64,000 nucleotides of DNA, from contig OX382263.1 in NCBI GenBank assembly GCA_947507595.1, positions 30,351,133-30,415,132 on the forward strand. Direction: 5' to 3'. A model generated the notes under the pieces. The model saw only the letters and a program-made list of their open reading frames with translations. It made no database searches and was not told where the DNA came from. The position numbers were made by a program, and so were the translations under genes. Positions 31,401-46,400 of the stretch are shown here, one piece after another (position 1 is the first letter of the stretch; each line of letters starts with the position of its first letter). Origin of the DNA: Pyralis farinalis. Lineage: Eukaryota > Arthropoda > Insecta > Lepidoptera > Pyralidae.

Positions 31401-34400
31401 TGACCTAAGGATGTTTTGTCACAGTACCCAGTAATTTCTCTGCCTTATCTCACCCTTCAAACCGGAACACCGCTATATAAATACAGCTGCTTGGCGGTAG
31501 AAATAGGTGAGACAGAGATACCCACGCAGTCCACTTTTGTACAAAGTCTCCTTCTGGTAAAATATAGATATATTTTATCAGAAACATGTATGTATATTTC
31601 CACGCTAGGTTCCTTGTGGGTAGGCAGAGAGAACCGAGCGAAGACCTGATCCCTATTCATCTCACTCATTTTTTTAACATTCATAGCTCTTTGAATGCAC
31701 GCTCGATTCCTAGGACTCCTTTCCTCCTTACAGCACCTCCTGATAAAACACGACCAATTTTGTTATCGGAAGGCATACAAGCATACGGCCCACCTGATAT
31801 GTAAAGCGGTGACCGTAGCCTATTAACGCTTGTAATGTCATTAAATATCTACGGAGTTGTTATATGTCTTCGGTTTTCTGCGAGATGGAGGTACTTCTCC
31901 ATACGGGCTGCTTTTATGCGCTCAACCTCTCTTATTATTTGGTCATAGTGGATGAGTCTTGGTCTTCCTTGGCTCCTACATCCCACTGTGGATCCCAATT
32001 TTCTTTTTAATACTAGTCAGGAGGTGTATACGCATGCGATCCGCCTGATATAAAGCGGTTATGTCACATGTTGCTTCCCCTGCTGATGATAAGCCACTCC
32101 ATAATGGTAACCGCAGTCACTCACACACACAACAACCCTTCAAGGAGTTTTATTTGGCTGAGGTTTTCTGTGAGGAGGAGGTACTTTCCAAGTCAGGCTG
32201 CTTTGATGCGTTCTATTTCTCTTGAAAACAACCAAGCCAAGACAAACAGACATGTTCAGCACACACCCAGTGGCGTGCACTCCATATAGATAAAAAAACA
32301 TTGCCTACCCTATTAATTTGATAAATACCATCCGATGTTTCTTAATTCTTAAACATAGTTTTTAACTAATATTTCGTATCAAAAACAAAAAATTAAAAAC
32401 AGCTCCATCTATCGGTATCGGTGCAAGTTATTAAAATCATCGCTAGTCATATTCAAATCGCAGCTAGGCGCTAGTGTGGCACATCGATCTATCGGCGCTA
32501 TATCGATGTGCTACACTAGCGCCGCAATAGATCGATGTGCCACACTAGCGCCGCAATGGGAGCTTAACGGCAGAGACACAAACTCTTTCTGTCTAAATTT
32601 ACGTATGTGTGCCGTGTTGGTAATACGGATAGTGTAGTGTGCATTCCTGTAAATACATTGCCCACAATAACACAAATAACGCACACAATCGCATAGTATA
32701 GACATTGTCTTTTCAGCAGAACTATAACGTAAATTACCGAAGTGTCGCGAACACTGCTACGTAACTATTTTAAAAAGTAGTTTGCTCCATATAATTAACA
32801 GCCGCCATTGTTTTTGTTTTGAATCGATTGACTGGTAGCAAACAAAATAAAATTTTAAAGTTTTATAGTTGATAAAAATGGATAATATTCACTGCGAAAG
32901 TTGTTCAGGTGGTGTGTATGTAGGGAAATTAAAAAATGATGCGTTTTCAAAACTATCTTTCGGTAAAAAAAAAACAAGTGATCACATGCATCATTATTTC
33001 CACAAGACTGGGTAACCAAAATCAACATGCTGTATTTTTGGTAACTAAAGCTTTATTTCTTTCTACCCTTTAATTCTGCCTACCCTGTCAAAAATCTCTG
33101 TGCACGCCACTGACACACACGTTCTTGTGTAGTAGAAATCGAATCTACACTTTTTCTTTTTTGTTTCGAGCGTATATTCGCCAACTAGCCCTAAAGTAAG
33201 CAAAGCTTGTGTTATGGATACCAGACAACTGATAAACATACGGAAATACATTGTTTGTTATAAAAACATACTAATAATACATGGTATGGATGGGTGTTTT
33301 CTACCCAGATAAAGACAAACAGACACGTTCATGCACACAAATGTTTGTCTTGTGTGGGAATCGAAACCACGAGCGTTGGTGTCAAAGTAGCGTTATTAAC
33401 CACTGCGCCACCGAGCGTGTCCAACTCATTGTTAATTATTCTACCACCCGGTGAAATTATGGAGGATTGTTTCGTTCCTGCCAAATGGTAGAAACTAAGA
33501 CTCACCATTCGCCAATATGAAACACTCTTGGCCCTTTACAAAGAATAACTTTAAACTTTTCCCTGCCAGGCCGATTCTGCGACAAATGTAATAATGAATA
33601 ATCCCAATTATAATCATCATAAGCACAAAATTGTTCTTGTAACTCCATAATAGAGTTCCACACGGTCCTGTTGAACCCGAAACCCATATTGTGCATACTG
33701 GAATGCCACGGTGTGATTTCCACCTGAAATAGTAGAAAAACTACATTTTTATAAACTGGCAACATCGTTTTCATATGTGCTATTGTTGAACAACTGTTTT
33801 CCAATTCGTGGCTTATAAATACATAAGGATAATCACATAATCGATTATGATCATTAAATGTTCACTTTTAGAATCGAATTTAGTTGGGTATCATCGTATT
33901 ACACTATAAATTACATACACCTGTCTGTATTTGAAACTCGCAAGCTTTTTTCAAGAAACATGTAGTTAAGTCATGAATCGTCAACATTTTTGAAACAAGT
34001 ATTGTTGGGTTATAATAAATTTTCTACTAAAAAAAATTACAATACATAGCGTACATTTTATCCAATTCCATATTGAGAATGCTAAATTTATAGCATACTT
34101 AGGTGCATGCATATGAAGCAAATTTGTTTGCAAGCATAATTGATCATTATCAGGGTCACCATTTGGAATGTTCTAATACAGATAGCGTGTTGTTAAGCCA
34201 TGAATTGTCAACATTTTTTAAACAAGTATTGCTAGATAGTAATATATTTTCTACCAAAAACCAAATGTTTACAATACTTAACGCATATTTTATTCAAATC
34301 CATATTAAAAATGCATAATTTATTGCATATTCAGGAGCATGCATACAAAGCAAGCCGATATGCAAGGATAATTGACCATAATTAGGGTTACCATTAAAAA

Positions 34401-37400
34401 AAATCATATTAATGCCGATAGTTCCTCGAAATTTCAACATTTTATACCAAAATTAGTTGATTTAAATATTTATTAAGCCAGTTAATACAATAACCAATGA
34501 AAAACAGATGCTAGTAAAGTTTGAGCTAAACATATTTTTTTTGGGATATTCCTTAGTGTTATCCCGTTTCCTAATTCATTAGGATCGGCGGGGTCCGCTA
34601 CCTAAGACTAAGGATTTAGTGAAGATACTGATTTTTACATGGAGCGACTGCCGTCAGACCTCCACTACCCAGAGGGAAATCCAGACCTTATCTAAGAAAG
34701 GTCTGGATTTCCCTCTGGGTGAGGGTTTCCTCACGATGTTTTCCTTTACCGCTAAGCAATTGACAATTACAAATATGTACATAAATCCGAATAGTACATG
34801 CCAGGATTCGAACCTGGGACCTGTTGTTCACTAGGCCGGTTCTTTACTGGGCTATCATTGCTTCTTTTAGGAATATTCCTTGACTGGGGAATATCCATAC
34901 AATATTACTGGCTCGGGAAATATTACCATAATTACACTTAATTACAAAATTACACACGTATCCGAAACGAATGGTAGCCCTAACGATGATCGGAATAAAC
35001 TAATATAATTGGAGGTCAGGAGGCATGCTGTAGCAACATTCTTATGTACAGTGTGAAGAAATACAATAGTATATAGAAAGGAGGCTTCCCTTGCGTCGTT
35101 CTGACAACCACAATGTGACACAGATGTCAGGTGCAAGCTCCACGTAAGGACATTATTGAATTTTAAATTGCAGTGGATGTGAGGTGGATGCCGCTTGATG
35201 AATTTTATTCAACCAACAAATCCAACAAGCAAATTCTTTACCTTACATATTACATTATAAATGAAGAACCGTTGATAGTACTGTGGGATACATCACAGGA
35301 ATATAAATATGAGATGAACTGTCAAAAATGTGTGATTTTTTTTGTGTTTTTGGCAGTCGGTTTTTGTTATATTCATCGTTCAATTCACGGTCTAAAATTT
35401 TGCCTGACCGTTTAAAGAATAGCGCTGACAAATTCGTGAGTTCGGTCATTAAAACAACTCAAGGGTAACCTTATTAAAAGCTGATTTTACTGTTTCAAAT
35501 ATCATGTTTAAAAAAATCTTATACCTAAAGTTTTACAACTACAAAAAATGCACGATTTCATCTTTCACGTTGAATTAGAAAGTAGCTTAATGGCAAGCTG
35601 ATTTACTGTCCCTTTGGTATATAAAATGATAGACTAAGAAACATGCAATTATTATACAAAATAAAAAATTAAAGCGTCACTTCTTAAAAAATACATATTT
35701 ATAGTTAAATGAAAACATAGGCCAGTTTCCTTCTAAAATCAATCCGAGAAAAATGCATAAATGAAACCGATCAAATTTAATTAAAGTAAGGAATATAAAA
35801 ATGTTTTATTTATAACAAATCAATAATAAACACGGACAATTAAATGTAATGCAAAAGCAATTGTAAACATAATTTTATAAAATGATTTTCAATCAACAAA
35901 ACATGCACATACGAGTATATGCGTTTTGTAAACATTCGAAAGTAATCTTCATTAAAAAATGCGTTTAATTGTCCAAGTTTTGCAAAAAAATCTTTACAAA
36001 AAAAAAATAAACCTCGCACCATTAATATTTACATTACTTATGAATAATAAAAAAATACGTATCAAGGTAACGCTATTAAACTAGCAAAGCAATTTACAAG
36101 CTATTATATTTAGCAAAGTAACTAAAAAAACAGTCAAAAAACACTTTTTTATTTTTCACTAAAAATTCACAAAATTGTCTAAGTTCTTTTAATTAATGAG
36201 AATTATAATTTAATGAATTTATCAGCATTGTTATTAAATGAAAAAGCCATGTATATTTTCGTTATTAAATGTTTTTGTTTTAATTATTAATACATTGATT
36301 AATATAATATTCTGATTATTTGGAACACAGATTAATCAATATTTTTTTGTATATTCTTTTTTTTTTTTTTAAAAAGAATCCTAATGAGACGGTGCAATGT
36401 ACATTTGTGACTAAAACGACTGTTTTTTAATTTATCTAATATAGCACACCCAACCAAATGTTGAATTTACAAGTATTATACACTATACAGTACAGAAAGG
36501 CTATTGCGTATCTCGTTTGCCAGCGTTAGCCTATCTCTAAATACATTGCTTTTTACTAGCGGCTCATTATTTATAAGGTTTTGTCAAGTCACCAATGTAC
36601 TTCGTGGTAACTCCTTTATAGAACCAGTATACGCAATAACCATGCAAATTTACCTAAGCCGTTTACAGTTTACTGATTGGACATTTATATCCGTAGCATG
36701 CTTGTTTGCAACCCACAAGATCGTACGTCATTTTATGCCCTAAGACTTTTTTTTTACGTCGGGAGGCATACAAGCATACGGCCCGCCTGATGTAAAGCGG
36801 GTACCGTAGCCTATTAACGCTTGTAATATATTAAGTATCACTCGCGCGATGCCTCCTCTGCTGCTTACACAGCAACTCCTTGAGAGCTTACTGGTGACCT
36901 CACTCACACGCAGGAACACAACAACCCTCTAGGGAGTTGTTATTTGGCTGTGGTTTTCTGTGAGGTGGAGGTACTTCCCCAGACGGGCTACGTTGATGCG
37001 CCCTACCTAGACCAGGAGGTAGAATGGCGAACTATTAAATTTCTTTCATTCAATTCAACGACAGTCCAGTAATTAATGTCAAATAGGTAATCTGAAAACG
37101 GCTGAAGTACCGAAAAATGCGCATTTCCAAATGCCTATGGAAGGTAAGATGCATCGGGATGATTATAGCACATGATTAAAAGGTTATAGTGTTACAAACC
37201 TGTCAACTAGCCACACTATAATAAAAAATAGTTCAAAATCCCATCGCATAATTTTGACTTCATTTTTTATTTATCTAAAACATACTGTATATGCTTCTAC
37301 AATTTCTAAAACCAAATATAATCTATTCGCAGTATGGTGAGATTATATGGTGACATAAACTAAACACTAATTGATTGAGGATCAACATTTTGACAACAAT

Positions 37401-40400
37401 TTCTTAAATTGTTTTAATGAATTAAATTTTAAATTAATTTACAATAATTTAAAAACGAAGAGTAAAATGTCTTTTTCGTCGTCGTCGTTTATTATAATGA
37501 AACTACTATTAAAGCCATCTTCCACAAAACATTAATTATAAAATAAACCAAAGTCAAAATATTGCGATGAAATTTTGGTCTATAAAAATCTATACAGCAG
37601 ACACCTTTTGTGTACTCGAGTAGATGTTCGGGTATACTTGAAAGTTCCACGTCTGTGTATCTTGTTGTCTTCTTCTTCTCTCTTCGTTCGCAGCTTTCAC
37701 TTGCTGGATGTAACTCAGGGTGAGTTGTTTCTTACGCTGTTGTCATAAGGTTTGATTTTGCTTGGTATGATATTTAGTTTACATATATAAAAATCATAGA
37801 TATAAAACGTCCTTAATACAGGTTTTGGTAATAATCTGAATACTCATGAACAATCTTCAACTATGAGATCAACTAGAGTTACAACGAACCACTTTTGCAT
37901 GCGTTTCCCAAAAGGGGCGATAGCGCCAGTTTTGTCCGATCTACTCTTTGATACTTCCACGCAACTAGGTTCTAGCGAACCAAACTAAAGGCCGTATAGC
38001 ACTTCCTACATATATATATTATATCTTAAGATAGGTTTTGGCCAAAATTGAATAAGTTTTATTCCAAGGATAGTTACAATTTTAATAAGTTATATGATTA
38101 GAATATTGTATTATGTGGGACGAGAAATCTTATTTGGTATGGACGTGATTGCTTTATACATCACTCTAATATATATCAAAACGGAAAAACTGACGTTCTT
38201 TTGTCGTTTTTAGTTGATGGCATAGTGAAATATCTTTCTACATCAGTAGGCTAAGTCGAACTTAATAAAAAAACACTCTTTTACTATTTTGAAAGGAACA
38301 TGGGGTAAGTAAACATTATATCTAGGTTTGTTTTTATTAAAAATCTAATATTTTTATTGAAAGTCTTTACGTATTTTAAAATTTAATTTAATAGATTAAT
38401 ATTTGGTTATTTTTTTTCAATTTATAACTCATTGCTAGGCAGTAAATTAAAGTGTTCATATTTTTTTTTGATAAATATCAATGATGTTTTATATGAATAT
38501 TATTATTATACTATTATACTATTTTTTGGAACAAAATATCTGTCGATATTCAAAATATTTGTAAATTCAAATTACAGTGCTGTACGTGACATAAGTGCAA
38601 AAGATATATCCAAATACACATATTTGCCAAGAATTCACATATTAGACACATATCATAAAACTTGTAAAAACATACATTGTGCATGAAAATATTTTTAACA
38701 CGACCATAGAACTTTAACTCACTGCCAGAACTGCAGTTTTATGCAAAGCCCGGTAAGCTAGTCCATCAAACATCACTGTATATTTATACAAAAAGACAAA
38801 TAAAAATATGAAACAACATACATAGTAAGCTTCGCACATCATAAGCAATTTTATTTATTTTTACAAGATTATATATTATAAAAGAAAAAAGTGCAAATCG
38901 GAAGTGCACACGAAGGAGGTCCGTTCTACTACAATATTAAACACATATTTTTTTGACTAATAATTTAATAAAAAGAAGTAAAAAATAACTGTTAATGAGT
39001 GAACTGTAAAGGAAGAAAACCAGGTTCTTTCGGTGGAAAATGGGTAATTTAATATATATAAGCAACTAACAAAAAGTGAAGATCAAACGAGAATCATAAA
39101 CTTCAAAAAGACACCAAAATTTAGAAAAAATATACAATATAGTTTTACGGCCAGTCCGTAAAAATAACGTTTTTTATATGTGGGCCCATTGTAATTTTTA
39201 ACTTTATTACACACTCTGTATTTCAAATGTCTACCCATTAATGTTTAAAAGACACAGACCCGTCTGTCACAGACACAGCCTGTGACAGACGGGTAGACAA
39301 AGGAGCTTTAGCAGTAGGTCAATTTTGGGTACAAATTGGCGAAACACACCATTTTTGTGTGATGTTATTTGACTATTCTGATATATATCTATATTTCATT
39401 GACGAATTTTTAAGTTATGTGACTTATTGAGCGTGCATGAAATACAAGACTGGAATCGTACAGCACGCGACCATTTTATCTTGAATGTGTGGTGATAGAA
39501 ACCTCGTGGAAAATGAGTGGTGCGATTTTTAAAAAGAAGAACGAGTCAAATATGTTCATATGACAATGGACGTTTTAATTGACATTTTGATTGAGTAGAA
39601 GAATCAAACTACAAGCCGCAAATATTATTTTATTTATTTGTTTAGGAAAACTAACAGTTGTATAATCTAATTGGTACAATATTTACATTACTATAAGCCA
39701 ATAACAAATTTCAACAGTTTTCCAGTGAGACATAAACAAAAACGTACACAAATAACCTATTCAAGGTTGAAAATACGAATTGGTTATCAAGCCCGATCGT
39801 TACAGGCTTCGTTGTGGTAACGTCCACGGTTGGAAATATGCAGGACAAAGCATTGAACTGCGCGCTAGCTCTGCAGATAAATGAGTTTCGTCTATAATTA
39901 CTATTACACCTAGGGACATGGAAAAGTTTATATCTACGACGAAGCCTATTAGGAACGTGAAAATGAATTTCACTGAGTAATTGCGAAGGATCTACAGTAT
40001 TATTTAGTAGCTTACTGAGGAAGACTATATTTCTGCGAAATTCTAGAGGAAGAAAATGGTATTTTTTACATGTATCCTAATTGTTGGACAGAAAATATCT
40101 GCATTTGTATTCAAGATATCTTATAAATCTTCTTTGAATCGATTCAATTCTGTTCAGATATACGTCATATATGGGATTTCATAATTCTGAAGCATATTCC
40201 AGGATTACTACGCACGAAAGAGAAACAAAATATATTAATTGTTTTCATGTTTCTAAATCTGGAACATGATCTGATGACAAACCCAAGTGCTCTTGAGGCA
40301 CTATTTGCAACATATTCTATATGTTCATCAAAGAGCAGCACCTCTAGATCTTAAATTTTAGAAGTTGAACAAGCAAGTGATTTCGTAGTGAATAAACGAA

Positions 40401-43400
40401 ACTGATTAAGACGATTTGCCGGTCAAATTCATAAAGTAACACTTCGAGACGTTCAAATCTAGTTTACTAGTGATGCAGTATGTATTAAACCGATCGAGAT
40501 TTTCCAGCAAGAGCAAACAAAATTGAGGTGTTTCAACTCGCTTAAAAATTTTTGTAACATCCGCGCAAAGTAAAAGAAGACATGTTGAAATGTCATTAAG
40601 AAATATGGCAAACAAAAGGGGCCCGATTAAGGAACCTCGAGGTACGCCTTATGGCACTGTTATACAGTCAGAAATGAAACCATTGATAGTAACAGCCTAT
40701 GTACGATTCCGAACATAGGACGAAAACCATGAAAATGAGTTCCCGTGTATTCCAGCATTGTACAGCTTTATTCATGATATTAAAGCTATTTGAAAGTTTG
40801 TAGCGCTCAACATGACTTAACTTGTTCGTAACTTATTTTGTTTGTTATTTGTCAATCAATTGCGATAATAGCTTTAACGGCTGGTAGTTTGTTTACACAC
40901 AAGTGACGTCACGTGTTCCGAGATCAATGCGCCATTTACGCAGTATTTTTAATTAATAATCTTTAAGGTTGATTTTTAATTAAATACCATATTAATCACC
41001 GTTTTTCAGGGCGATAAATATTAATTATATTTAATTTGAATCACTTTTTGAAATGTTAACCGATATCCTATTGTCGATTAACTTTAAGTAGAGACTTCGC
41101 CTCCCTTTGAGTTTTCTACCGGCTGTACAGTGGGTTGTGTTCACATATTGAAACTGCAATGGTCACGTGCTGTTTTAAAGAAGTTATCTTCAAAGAACAC
41201 TTACGTCCTGTAATGAACTCTCTGTCGAGGGTTTCCCAATACACTATTGCGAGAGATTACTAAACATTTGTGTATAATTAGTACTACTACCATATCTTCA
41301 CGCTAGGTCCCTTGCAGGGTAGGCAGAGAGATGCGAGCGCCATATGACTCGGTCCTTACACACTTCACTTGCTTCTTAATATTCATAGCTCTTCTCGTGC
41401 ACGCTTGCCGTTTTCTAGGGCTCCTGACATTACCTTCTGATAGAACACGATCAAATTGGTTACGGTAGGTAAGTCTTGTATTTTCTCATCTACATCCTCC
41501 TACTTTCGCGTTGTATATCTATCTGTTCCGTAACTCTTTCCTCCCTGCTTTGTACATGGCCGAACCAACGGAGCCTCTTAACAACGTTACCCTCTTTCAA
41601 ACTAACTCTGTTTCTTAAATCATTAATCTTGTTAAAATAAACATATAACACATAAACAATGAAAATAAGTAACAACATATATTATGGCTGAACAGATTAA
41701 AAATGTTACTTTTGTGCTCAGTTAATGATTTTATTAATAATAATTATGTGCCAATAAAAGGGGTTGGGGCAAAATATCAAAAAGTGATTCAAAACTGATA
41801 ATATATATTTATCACCATAAATAATGACGAATATTATTTTTATTAATAAATTTCTAAATGACCCAAAACTATGTACAAAGATTATTCACTGTGTGACGTC
41901 ACTTGTGTGTAAACAAACTACCACCCGTAATAGCTATTATTGCATTTGATTGACTAATAACAAACAAAATAAGTTACAAACAAGTTAGATAAGTGATACG
42001 AACCCTCAAATAGATTCAATATCAGGAATAAAGTTTTTACAGCTTGTAATTTGGTAACATAGAAATAACTTAAATTTAAAAATACTCTCTGTAGAAGGGC
42101 TTATTATAGAATTGATGAATATGTAACTGACAAAGATGTCTGGAAATAATTCAGCACAGACTACCTGTCCTTAATTATCTTTAATTTTACCATTTGATAT
42201 CATTATTGTACCAATATGCTTATGTATTTTTTTTTTATAATAATGTAATATCTAATTGTCAATTTTAAAAGAGACCTATATTGGCAAGTTTCTTTCGGCA
42301 TTTCTTCTTAGCTAATGTCATTTCCGAAATGCTAGAAGATAAAAAAAAGGAAAAAGTAAAAAGAGAATTAAAGAAAATACAATAAGATTATATTTCAAAA
42401 ATTGTGAGATGCGTTTAAGTACCCGCGAAGGCCCAATGGCACATAAAATTTTTTTGTCTTATCTCTTATCTAACGTCACGTGTTTTTACGCGTCATTTTT
42501 AAGTAATCTTTAAATATAGTTAAGAATTTTTTACAGGTTTACTTATTCAAAATGTCATTTTTTTAAGGTGATAAATAGCCATTATCATTCATTTGAATAA
42601 CTTTTTGAAATATCCGGTCTACTATTCTTTTCATAAGAGAAGATATATAATTAAGAAAGTTACTATATACAAGGTTTTTTTTTGTCACTGCATACAAGAC
42701 TTTAATACTACGCCATAAAATGAATGGGTGTATGTGTTGATTTGTCGTAGTCTTTACAAACAAGGGATGGTAGTAAACACCATTACATTAATGGACAATA
42801 CATTAATAGTGGAGGTGTTAGCGATATAATACCACATCAACCCTTACTCATCCCACTGCAGGGATACGGGTCTCCATTCAAACGAAGGGGTTTAGAGCAT
42901 ACTCTACCACGCTGCTCAAATGCGAATTGGCGGAGGCCAGTGTTTTCAAGCCGCCCGAGGGCCACTGACTTAGCTTAGCGACTGTCATCTATCGACAACA
43001 ACCGGGACCGATGGCTTAACGTGCCCTCTGGGCACGGAGAAACTCGAGATAGATAAACCCATTTATAGACAGGCTGCGGTCGACGTTGCTTAACCTGCGT
43101 CTTCGACATCGAGCTCTCAGCTATATAATAATTAATACACAAAGCGGAATAGTTTGTTTGTTTGTTTGAACGTGCTAATCTCTGGAACTAACAGTCTGAT
43201 TTAAAAATATATATATTTTTGCATTTGTTAGCCTAATTCTTGAAGAAGGAAGGCTATTCAACATCACATCATTCTTCTAAGGGTCGTATCCCTTAGAAGC
43301 AGAGGAAAAAGAAAGAATAACGGGATACGCGCGGACAAAGGTCTTTTTGTTAAAGCAGCCCGTCTGGGGAAGTACCTCCACCTCACAGAAAACCGCAGCC

Positions 43401-46400
43401 AAATGACAACTCCCTAGAGGGTTGTTGTGTCCCTGTTTGTGAGTGAGACATCAGTATGCTCCCAAGGAGTTGCGGTGTAAGCAGCAGAGGAGGCATCGCG
43501 CGAGTGATACTTAATATATCGCAAGCGTTAATAGGCTACGGCACCCGCTTTGCATCAGGTGGACCATATGCCTGTACGCCTCCCGACGTAGTATAAAAAT
43601 TTTCGTTTAAATTATTTGGGATATGTGACTTAGTTTTGCAAATAAATTATTACGAGCTATGAAGTATTTTTACCATTTCCATAAGTCTGCTCCATAAGAA
43701 AAGTTGTTTGAAATAGTGGATACTAACTTCCCTTAAAATTTCAGCGACTTGTCGCTGTTTTCCCTTAAAAACAGCGACAAAAAAATGCCTTGTACAATAT
43801 CAATTAACTATACTTTAAATATAATCTCTTAATTTGCAATATTGCCATATTAGAGTTGAAAATACCTTTGAATGTCTGAATTTTTCCCCTGATTTCAGTG
43901 TTGGCCGCATGGTAAAATTTAATATTTACGAGTACTTTGAGCCTTTTAACTATGGCAACATTCCAAAACAACAAGTTACATTTAACAATTATATGCGATA
44001 AGGTTTCTGATGATCAGTACTTGGACTATAAAAAATCGGAAAGAAAGATAACGTAAAAAATTTGTAAATCTGATTGTAGGCTACTCATAGTCTAAGAGAC
44101 CACTGTACCGAAACTTATTCCACAAAACGAGAATTATAAAATAGTAAATCTCGGCATATCGTCATTTTTAGTACGATCAGTTACCAGACTATGAAAAGGG
44201 GAAAAATCAACATTCAATTGTTCGCGTTTATATAATTATTCTGAATTTTTTTTAAGTGTAGTCTAAGACCATCGCCCCGAAACTATACTCAAGACAATTA
44301 TATCAGCTACTATATCTTATCTTACCTTGTCGCCATTGACGTGGTATTGATAAGTTTTGAGGTAGGTTCCTAGCGATAAGATCTCACACTGCGGGCAGCT
44401 TTTATCGGCTGTTGATTTTAATAAATACAACATATGTATAAAATCTTCAGCTACGTAATGGTCTTCTTCTAGAAAGATCACCATGCCTGAAAAAAAAATA
44501 TAGAATTTATATTCTCATAAAGGACAAGCATTTGTTTGCAATTTGGTCTAATCTGCTTTGTGTACTTTCACCACCAATAAGTTCATGCGGCCTAGCGCCG
44601 GCCGGCACCCACCCACTAGTACACCGTTAGTAGATGCAACATGCCGACGCTGCCATGGCTGCTCCGGTAGTCTCTGCCTCGGCCCAAACATTTGTGTGCA
44701 CGAACATGTCTGTTTGTTTCGGTCTGGGTGTTTTTAAGAGAGGTAGGGTGCATCAAAGTAGTCCGACTGGGGAAGTACCTACACCTGACAGAAAACCACA
44801 ACCAACCAACGAGTCTCTGGAGGGTTGTTGTGTTCCTGCGTGTGAGTGAGGGGTCACCAGTAAGCTTCTAAGGAGTTGCTCTGTTAGCCGGTTTACATCA
44901 GGTGGGCCGTACACTTGTATGCCTCCCGACATTGTATCAAAAAAGTTGTCTAGTACCATAACACAAGCTTCGGTTGCTTTGGGGCTAGGTGGCGCTGTGT
45001 AATTTGTCAAAAAAAAATAGAGGAAGAAGTATATACCTGCATGTCCACTTGTACACTGGAGCTGGTTGAATATCCTGTTGGCTTTCCACCACCAATGGTG
45101 CTTGGTCTGGGTGTACTTGGCTTCTCGATAATGGCCGTGCAAGTCTGGGTGGAGGGCGTTGTTGCATTGTAGCTTCACTGCCCTAGAAGATACGAGTATA
45201 TTTTTGAGGAGCAGGTCAGGAGTCACGTCGGAAGGCTTACAAGCATACGGCCCACCTGATGTAAAGCGGTCACCGGTGGCCAATGAACGCTCGCGATACA
45301 TTGAGCAGTCAGAACCCGTTATATACGTTTTCCCATAAATTTCGCGGTCGTAAACGACCACTCGGGTTTCGAAGGGTTAAGTATTACTCGCGCGATGTCA
45401 CCTCTGCGGCTAACACAGCAACTCCTTAGGAGCTTACTGGAGGGCTGACTCACACGCAGGAACACAACAACTTTCTCTCCCCAGTCGGGCTGAGATTGTG
45501 ATTGTGCTTGTATGTCTCTCGACGTTGCATAAAACATACAAACTTTATAAAGTGTTGGGACACAAACAAACATACGGCCTGCCTGATGCCTGAGGCCTAC
45601 GCGCCCTCCGAAGCTGGCGACAACCTAACCCATCCTTGGACAAACTACAGTCGAGGTTGCTTAACTTGGATTAAATTGATCCCACACCGACGCCATTGGC
45701 CACCCTAGTTTCCGACGTGAAAATAACTTACTTTTCGAACTTTGCATCCCTCGGGCAGTCGTTGGGGTCCATCCCCGGGAACTCGTGGGGGTGGACTTGT
45801 ATCGAATGGGGGTAGAATATTTGCATAACCTAAAAGATTACAAAAACGGTGTTAAAACAAATACAAACGCTAATCTAACAGAAGTATTATATATATAAAT
45901 CTATTTTTTCCATCCACATCAACCGTTACTCATTCCACGGCTGGGGTATGTGTCTCCCTTCAACCGAAGGGGTTTAGAGCATACTCCACCACGCTGCTCA
46001 AATGCGGATTGGCAGAGGCCAGTGTTTTCAAGCCGCCCGAGGGCCACTGACGGCTTAACGTCCCCTCCGAAGCACAGAGAAACTCGAGATAGATAAACCC
46101 ATCCATAAACAGGGTGCAGTCGGCGTTTCTTAACCTGCGTATTCGTAACGAATGACACGCGCAACGACGCCATCGAGCTCGCCATTTTTTCCATAAACAA
46201 ATAAATAATTGCAATACATTACGTAAGTATTACTCGCGCGAAGCCACCTCTGCTGCTAACACAGCAACTCCATAGGAGCGTACTGGTGACCCACGCATGA
46301 ACAACAAACCTCTAGGGAGTTATTTTAGCTGCTTTGATGCGCCCTACCTCTCTTAAAACATCCAGACCAAGACAAACAAACTTGTTCATGCACACAAAGT

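Noticed and set aside
35173..35415. 80-codon frame starting MDVRWMPLDEF after an acceptor-like site
   Set aside because: No recognisable domain, no matching donor and no phase-compatible neighbour.
44753..45361. A single 202-codon minus-strand gene
   Set aside because: Only its middle (45037-45182) is an Mgat2 exon; the flanks are SINE and intron read-through.
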